A stretch of DNA of 64,000 nt from an uncultured Bacteroidota bacterium (GTDB lineage Bacteria > Bacteroidota > Bacteroidia > Bacteroidales > P3), in NCBI GenBank assembly GCA_902774845.1, contig CACYJU010000003.1:1-64000 (forward strand), given 5' to 3'. The notes beneath the pieces were generated by a model. The model was not told where the DNA came from. It did not search any database and was given only the letters and a program-made list of their open reading frames with translations. Positions within the stretch are counted from its first letter, which is position 1. Each line of letters opens with the position of its first letter. The position numbers and the translations under genes were made by a program. Below, in pieces: positions 58,864 to 64,000 of this stretch.

Positions 58864-60168
58864 TCATTCCTGATATTTGCATTTGAAGCGCCGTTCGTAT
58901 TCCTCAATCAGCTCGGGACGGAAGTCGGGGTGCGCAATGTGAATCAGGTCTTCGGCACGATGTTGCAGCGTGCGTCCTTTGAGTCGTGCTATGCCGTATT
59001 CCGTCGCGATATAGTCCACGTCGTTCCGAGAGGTGCTCACCGCCGCTCCTGCCGTGAGGAAGGGTTTTATCCTCGATATCTTGCCACCTGCGGCAGTACT
59101 GCGCATGGCTATGATGGCCTTACCTTCGCGAGCCAACGACGCACCCCTTATGAAGTCCACCTGTCCGCCGATGCCGCTATACTGCCTTATGCCTATGGTC
59201 TCGCTCGCCACCTGTCCCTGCAGGTCGACCTCCAGACACGAGTTTATCGATATCATGCGGTCGTTCTTGGCAATGACAAGAGGGTTGTTCACGTAGTCGA
59301 CGGGGTGGAACTCGACGTCGTGGTTGCCGTCGACAAACTCATACAGCTCGCGGCTGCCCATGATGAAGGTCACCACCACCTTGCCCTTATGCAGGGTCTT
59401 GCGGCTTCCGTTGATGTTGCCGCGTTTGACGAGGTCTATTATGCCGTTCGATATCATCTCGCTGTGAATGCCCAGGTCGTTCTTGTCACCCAGCGCCGCC
59501 AGCACCGCGTCGGGTATCGCACCAATGCCGAGCTGCAGGGTCGAGCCGTCGGCTATCAGCGAAGCGCAATTGCGTCCTATAGCCATCTCCACCTCGCCGG
59601 CCGACGGGAGCAGGAGCTCCTGCAGATGGTAGGCGCAGGGGATGATGTGATCCATCTGCGAGATGTGCACCAGCGTGTCGCCGTAGGTGAAGGGCATGAG
59701 CTCGTTGGTTTCGATAATCACCGTCTTCGCCGCCCGTATCGCAGCTTTGGCATAGTCGCAGCTCACCCCTAACGAGCAGTAGCCCTCCTCGTTGGGCGGA
59801 GTGGCTTGGAACACCGCCACGTCGCAGGGGATATCACGCCCTATCATAGCCGGCACATCCTTGAAGTAGGCGGGGAAGAAATCGCCCTCCCGTCGCTCCA
59901 CGACATCTCTCGAGTTGGCCGAAAGGAAGTTGCTCACATGCCTGAAATGTCCGAAGCAGCGGGGTTTGTAGCATGGATTGTCACCCAGCGTCGTCATGTG
60001 GAATATCAGCACGTCGTTGTAGTCCTCGCAGTGTTTCGACAGTTCTTCCTGTATCAGCCGAGGAGCCGCTGCCGCATGGCCCATAACCACACACTGACCG
60101 TCGTGGATGTCCTTTATCGCCCTCGCGGGGGTCGACACTTTTCTTTTGTATTCTTCTTTCCAGTTCAT
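58864..60168 (-). CDS. Acetyl-CoA hydrolase/CoA-transferase family enzyme under B12 riboswitch control
   Basis: 434 residues from the ATG at 60168 (MNWKEEYKRKVSTPARAI). Class I CoA-transferase features are present: the AI.DGQCVVMGHAAAAPRLI N-terminus, the GIHSEM motif with the predicted catalytic Glu, and GGQVDFIRGASLAREGKAIIAM in the second half. The family includes acetyl-CoA:succinate, propionyl-CoA:succinate and 4-hydroxybutyrate CoA-transferases. A cobalamin riboswitch on the same strand lies ~170 nt upstream (60338-60512). Together these suggest propionyl-CoA:succinate CoA-transferase activity in the B12-dependent methylmalonyl-CoA route; the substrate is inferred. Confidence 0.85.
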   Translation of the reverse strand: MNWKEEYKRKVSTPARAIKDIHDGQCVVMGHAAAAPRLIQEELSKHCEDYNDVLIFHMTTLGDNPCYKPRCFGHFRHVSNFLSANSRDVVERREGDFFPAYFKDVPAMIGRDIPCDVAVFQATPPNEEGYCSLGVSCDYAKAAIRAAKTVIIETNELMPFTYGDTLVHISQMDHIIPCAYHLQELLLPSAGEVEMAIGRNCASLIADGSTLQLGIGAIPDAVLAALGDKNDLGIHSEMISNGIIDLVKRGNINGSRKTLHKGKVVVTFIMGSRELYEFVDGNHDVEFHPVDYVNNPLVIAKNDRMISINSCLEVDLQGQVASETIGIRQYSGIGGQVDFIRGASLAREGKAIIAMRSTAAGGKISRIKPFLTAGAAVSTSRNDVDYIATEYGIARLKGRTLQHRAEDLIHIAHPDFRPELIEEYERRFKCKYQE

Positions 60169-60262
60169 GGTATATAATGTTTTTATGTTCGTCAGCATTT
60201 ATCCTAACGACAATGCCAACGACAAAAACGTCTGTCATGAACCAAGGGAAAGGGAGTTTTGG

Positions 60263-60282
60263 GATTTCTGGATGTCCAGATG
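60263..60282 (-). repeat. 20-nt inverted repeat, left copy
   Basis: Minus strand CATCTGGACATCCAGAAATC, identical to plus strand 60952-60971. It contains the palindrome TCTGGACATCCAGA and lies downstream of riboswitch 1. Confidence 0.9.
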
Positions 60283-60337
60283 ACCGTGAAACCGAATTTC
60301 AACAACCGCCTTTGACGCGAAAGCATTGCCGAATCAT

Positions 60338-60512
60338 CCGAGGCAGGTCTCCTGACTTATCACCTCTTGGCCGACACCTTCTCAGGGGCTGCGCCCCCAA
60401 TGGCATGTCATCGGCCCGTCGCTGGTGAATTACAGTTGCGCGACAGCTCACGATTTGCACGTGATTCCCTCTTGGCGACCCCATTACAGGGCCGACCACG
60501 GTGATCTGTTAT
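60338..60512 (-). promoter_or_regulatory. Cobalamin (B12) riboswitch 1, toward the CoA-transferase gene
   Basis: On the minus strand the conserved parts of the cobalamin element appear in order: AAGAGGGAATCACGTGCAAA, CGCAACTGTAA, and the 3' box AGTCAGGAGACCTGCC ending at 60340. A -7 box TATCTTTG (60573-60580, minus strand) upstream gives a plausible transcript start. The leader from the aptamer to the start codon at 60168 is ~170 nt and includes the TCTGGACATCCAGA hairpin; whether control is by termination or by access to the ribosome site is not clear. Confidence 0.9.
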
Positions 60513-60572
60513 TATTCTAAAGAACTGTCGCTGTGGGTTTTCAACGGTATTCGTCCGTCCCCATCAGCCGCA

Positions 60573-60580
60573 CAAAGATA
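60573..60580 (-). promoter_or_regulatory. -7 box upstream of riboswitch 1
   Basis: TATCTTTG on the minus strand, ~60 nt before the aptamer. Confidence 0.5.
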
Positions 60581-60696
60581 CACTATTTTTTGAATTGTGA
60601 ATAGTGATTAGTAATTCGTGATTAGACAAATGTATTTGCTACCTGCCATCGGATGGCCACTTAAAACTTACAGTTTAAAACTTAAAACTTTTTTCG

Positions 60697-60704
60697 TACT
60701 TTTG
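60697..60704 (+). promoter_or_regulatory. -7 box upstream of riboswitch 2
   Basis: TACTTTTG ending 4 nt before the first base of the P1 stem, so transcription probably starts at the aptamer's first base pairs. Confidence 0.65.
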
Positions 60705-60708
60705 CACC

Positions 60709-60877
60709 CGGTTTGGTCACCCGACGAGGGTGCCAAGAGGGAAGCCGGTGAGAGTCCGGCGCAGTCCCGCTGCTGTAAGCTCGAGAGTTGAGGCTCAGAT
60801 GACAAGTCACTGTGCGGCGCGATAGTCGCATGGGAAGACGGAGCCGATGGGAGCAAGCCAGAAGACCTGCCAAACCG
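60709..60877 (+). promoter_or_regulatory. Cobalamin (B12) riboswitch 2, toward the surface-protein gene
   Basis: An 8-bp P1 stem CGGTTTGG (60709-60716)/CCAAACCG (60870-60877) encloses GAGGGTGCC, AGAGGGAAGCCGGTGAGAG, TCCGGCGCAGTCCCGC, GCTGTAA and the 3' box GCCAGAAGACCTGCC. Compared with riboswitch 1 the variable arms differ strongly, so the two are not a recent duplication. Confidence 0.93.
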
Positions 60878-60937
60878 TATAGCTATCGGTGAGACTTTCG
60901 AGGAAAAGCAACCCGACCCTCCGGAATTCTGGAAAAC

Positions 60938-60982
60938 CCCAGACATCCGGACATCTGGACATCCAGAAATCTGGACTTTTTT
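60938..60982 (+). terminator. Possible riboswitch expression-platform terminator
   Basis: Overlapping hairpins (CCAGACATCC/GGACATCTGG; TCTGGACATCCAGA; CCAGA-AA-TCTGG) precede a run of six T at 60977-60982. This could be an intrinsic terminator controlled by riboswitch 2. Confidence 0.55.
60952..60971 (+). repeat. 20-nt inverted repeat, right copy
   Basis: CATCTGGACATCCAGAAATC, the exact reverse-complement partner of the sequence at 60263-60282; the pair flanks both riboswitches. Confidence 0.9.
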
Positions 60983-61009
60983 CTTCCCCGTCAGTTTTTT
61001 TACCGATGC

Positions 61010-61050
61010 ATGAGTGCTTGATTGCATGAGTGCTTGAATGCTTGAATGAT
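61010..61050. repeat. Period-8 tandem array
   Basis: ATGAGTGC, TTGATTGC, ATGAGTGC and TTGAATGC units between the riboswitch platform and the start codon at 61073. Confidence 0.75.
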
Positions 61051-62768
61051 TAAAACTTAAAACTGATAAATCATGGTAAAAAAACTCTTAACAATCACTC
61101 TTGGGCTCGCGATGGCCTTTGGCGCGTTGGCCCAGCCATCCAGCCATACGGACAACCAGAAATCCGGACGGACGAAGGACATCACCTTCTGGGAAGGCGA
61201 TATCGAGTTCTGGGTGGGGACAGGCAGCAACACCTCGATGGTCATCATCGCCTGGGACGAGAACACTCCAGGTGGCGACTTCGCCCTCGTGTGGGGCGTG
61301 CGCTGGAGCGGCAACGTCACGGCGTTGTCATTGCTGGACTCTATCGTCGCGTATGACTCACGCCTCACCTACACATTCCTCACGGCGCAGGGCGCCAATT
61401 ACATGGATGACATCCTCTACGACGACGGCGCGCTTGTAGGTCCGTCGGGATCGGGATGGTGCTACCTGCATAACAACGCCTGGGCACAAAATCCATACAA
61501 CATGGAATCCATCGAGGACGGCGACATCATAGAGATCAGCTCCAGCTGCATGTTCACCCTCACTGAGGCGACCGCCGCCACCAATCCTAACAACGACCCC
61601 AATCCTCCAGTAAACCCCGTTGACGCCACCATCGCACACTCCGAGATCCTCTATTGGGTCGGCGAAGGCAGCAACGAAGCCCTCTTCATCGTCAGCTACG
61701 CCCAACCCGACACCGCTTTCGCCTGGGGCTACCGCACAACCCCTCGAACGGAGGCGACATCCACTTTGCACTCGATAACGGCGACACCCTCGCACTCTCG
61801 CCCGTCGACCCCGTGCGCGGATATAACTTCTGGTGGACCAACCTCAACGGCCTCAGCGTCGCGAGCATGACCACCGTGCTACAGAACGGCGACTACTTCA
61901 AGTATGGCGACCTCAACTCCGCCACCGACTGGGACTTCCAGTATGGCTACTATCTGCAGGAAGCCTGGACGAAGGTGCCGGCGTCCCCAACACCACTAAC
62001 CCCGAGCCGCCCACCGACCCATGCGCCACAGCCATGTCGCTACCCTACGAGGAAAACTTCTCGGGTTATATCGACAACACGGCTATACGTCCCTATATGG
62101 CAGGTGCGAAGATGCCCGACTGTTGGACGGCTTTCGGCAACGGCACGACACAGTATCACTATACCGCCAACTCCGAGACCTCTGTCTACTTCGGCGGTGT
62201 GGGTTATTCCACCAGCACCAATAACTTCGGCGCCATCGCAGTCAACGACGCCTTCCTGTCGCTTATCGGCAGTCAGATCTACACCGGAACCAACGCTTCG
62301 CATATCGCCAGCATGAACTCGACAGGCACCTGCCGCTACGCCATCCTGCCTGCCCTCGACCAGCCGCTGAGGCAGACGATGCTCACCTTCGACCGTCGCA
62401 CCAGCATGGGCGGCGCACAGCTGGTGGTCGGATATGTGACCGGCGACACCTCGACCTTCGTAGGACTCGACACCCTGGAGGCGGACAACCGCGTGCTCCA
62501 TAACGACACCGTGCATTTCAACCAGTATGCCGGCATGCCCGACAACGCACGCCTCACCTTCAAGTGGGAGGTCACCAGCAGCACTAACAGCAGCACCGGT
62601 CCTGGCTACCGCTACTGCGGCATCGACAACCTCACCGTCGCCCTCGACACCACGTCGAGCGACCCCAATCCTCCTGTAAACCCCGTTGACGCCACCATCG
62701 CCCACTCCGAGATCCTCTATTGGGTCGGCGAAGGCAGCAACGAAGCCCTCTTCATCGTCAGCTACGCC

Positions 62769-62832
62769 CAACCCGACACCGCTTTCGCCTGGGGCTACCG
62801 CAACCCGACACCGCTTTCGCCTGGGGCTACCG
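62769..62832 (+). repeat. Exact 32-nt tandem duplication causing a frameshift
   Basis: 62769-62800 and 62801-62832 are identical (CAACCCGACACCGCTTTCGC...). Removing one copy restores the reading frame into FNSEATIQQM. Confidence 0.95.
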
Positions 62833-63137
62833 CTTCAACTCCGAAGCCACCATACAGCAGATGGTGAACGACATCGACGCCGAAGACCCCCGACTCGAGA
62901 TAGTAGGCAACCCCTCGAACGGCGGCGACATACGCTTTGCACTCGATAACGGCGACACCCTCGCACTCTCGCCCGTCGACCCCGTTCGTGGATATAACTT
63001 CTGGTGGACGAACCTCAACGGCCTCAGCGTCGCGAGCATGACCACCGTGCTCCAGAACGGCGACTACTTCAAGTATGGCGACCTCAACTCCGCCACCGAC
63101 TGGGACTTCCAGTATGGCTACTATCTGCAGGAAGCCT

Positions 63138-63163
63138 GGACGAAGGTGCCGGACGAAGGTGCC
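63138..63163 (+). repeat. Exact 13-nt tandem duplication causing a frameshift
   Basis: GGACGAAGGTGCC occurs twice in a row (63138-63150, 63151-63163). Removing one copy gives EAWTKVPTPVSVPDTTTPG in frame with the rest of the gene. Confidence 0.95.
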
Positions 63164-64000
63164 GACGCCCGTCAGCGTCCCCGACACCACCACCCCCGGC
63201 CCCGGACCGGAGCCGCAACCTGAGCATGGTCCCTTCTGCGGAGCAGTAGGCACCGTAGGATGTGATGCCATAGCCGCCGACAGCAGCGCCATCGTCGCCT
63301 GGGCGACCGGATGCTCGCTGAACCTCGCAACTCAGAATATCGCCATCGATGGTTCGCCCTTGGTCAGCTATGGCAACTCATTAGATGCAGTAGGACCTTG
63401 CTCCATGACCGACAATCTCTCGGTCGTCAGCCTTGGCGACGGCGGGTCGGCCATCCTCTCGTTTCGACGCCCCATCCGCAACGGTTTAGGACCTGATTTC
63501 GCTGTCTATGAGAACAGCTTCGACGACCACTTCCTCGAGCTGGCTTTCGTCGAGGTCAGCACCGACGGAGAACACTTCGTCCGTTTCCCCGCCACGAGCC
63601 TCACTCAGACAGGAACCCAAGCATCAAGCATCGACCCCACATATATCAACAACCTGGCCGGCAAATACCGTTACGGCTACGGTACTCCGTTTGATTTGGA
63701 AGAGCTGCGCGACAGCACTGGCATCAACATCGACAGCATCGTCTATGTGCGTATAGTCGATGTGGTAGGCAGCATCAACCCTTTATTTGCCACTTACGAT
63801 GCCTACGGTCATATCGTCAACGACCCATGGCCAACCAACAGCTACAGCGGCGGATTCGACCTCGATGGTGTTGCCGTATTGTACGAGAACATCACCACTC
63901 ATGATGGGATAGACGACGTTGTGAATGTCGTTGAGCACCTCTGGCCCAATCCTGCGACCAGCCACGTGAATGTCCAGCTCAGCCGCCCCTGCGAGGCAGT

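Larger units (their letters stand above)
61073..64000 (+). pseudogene. B12-riboswitch-controlled T9SS surface protein gene, four frameshifts, continues past window
   Basis: From the ATG at 61073: signal peptide (MVKKLLTITLGLAMAFGALA), a repeat domain (~61170-61560), near-identical copies of it at 61595-61980 and 62661-63150 (SEILYWVGEGSNEALFIVSY...GYNFWWTNLNGLSVASM), between them a jelly-roll 'choice-of-anchor' domain (LPYEENFSGY...CWTAFGNG), then a C-terminal domain (DFAVYENSFDDHFLELAFVEVS...GGFDLDGVAVLY) and the beginning of a T9SS sorting domain (LWPNPATSHVNVQLS) at the window edge. The frame changes after 61735 (73-nt net deletion), at ~61980 (10-nt deletion), at 62801 (exact 32-nt tandem duplication) and at 63151 (exact 13-nt tandem duplication). 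All are located at two equivalent sites in the two repeats. A cobalamin-capture role is inferred from the riboswitch. The gene may be intact in reality if the repeats were mis-assembled. Confidence 0.75.

Noticed and set aside
60301..60540. A short coding gene between the CoA-transferase and surface-protein genes
   Set aside because: The sequence is explained by a cobalamin riboswitch on the minus strand; small frames there are incidental.
61101..63249. Several overlapping plus-strand frames as separate genes
   Set aside because: They are frame-shifted pieces or alternative frames of one repeat-containing surface-protein gene.

Overview
The window looks like chromosomal DNA of an anaerobic member of the order Bacteroidales (phylum Bacteroidota). 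Pointers are: promoters with the Bacteroidota TTG-N19/20-TAnnTTTG architecture (clearest before the initiator tRNA at 43446-43477); C-terminal sorting domains of the type IX secretion system on several proteins; many SxxC-type lipoproteins; a fused NfnAB-like flavoprotein, an [FeFe]-hydrogenase maturase (HydE) and a clostridial-type 2[4Fe-4S] ferredoxin, which indicate anaerobic metabolism. Genus cannot be fixed from the sequence. No rRNA, CRISPR array, prophage or intact IS was seen; one small non-autonomous element (13996-14158) was found.

Layout. 1-3.9 kb: the end of a BspA-like leucine-rich-repeat gene, an orphan membrane protein and a stand-alone AAA ATPase lying between two copies of an intergenic repeat. 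3.9-10.8 kb: MMPL/RND exporter plus LolA-like carrier, a PIF1/RecD-like helicase with an HRDC domain, and an NAD synthase whose glutaminase domain has lost catalytic residues. 10.9-16.0 kb: three tandem outer-membrane beta-barrel paralogues, HydE, and a GH20 hexosaminidase-like lipoprotein with Asn in place of the catalytic Asp. 16.0-16.9 kb: repeat-dense intergenic DNA. 16.9-25.4 kb: polysaccharide flippase, an operon of three small Cys-rich lipoproteins around a MauE/thioredoxin fusion, FKBP isomerase, the initiating sugar transferase for exopolysaccharide with a companion lipoprotein, a phosphoesterase and a DMT exporter. 25.5-32.5 kb: a secreted protein, FtsK, an O-methyltransferase and an M16 peptidase. 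32.8-39.8 kb: a 1074-residue multi-cofactor oxidoreductase, an NfnAB-like fusion and an M20 dipeptidase. 40.2-46.0 kb: DsbD, AqpZ, initiator tRNA, secreted nuclease, PepD. 46.0-53.4 kb: a lamin-tail protein, three tandem C10 (streptopain-type) proteases with T9SS tails, and a ferredoxin. 53.5-60.2 kb: a hypothetical anchored protein, a P-loop kinase/dCMP deaminase fusion, PurE, a Gate-domain transporter, a porin-like protein and an acetyl-CoA hydrolase/CoA-transferase. 60.2-64.0 kb: two back-to-back cobalamin riboswitches, one reading toward the CoA-transferase and one toward a large repeat-containing T9SS surface protein that is frameshifted four times.

The most notable signals are the divergent B12 control region and its broken surface-protein gene; the catalytic-residue losses in NadE and GH20; the Cys-rich lipoprotein/thioredoxin operon; and an unusual intergenic repeat landscape. 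That landscape holds degenerate tandem arrays of about 7, 8 or 11 nt, a 20-nt palindromic element (five copies), and an 80-nt structured element whose stems show compensatory changes. Some of these repeats have entered the 3' ends or linkers of coding genes.
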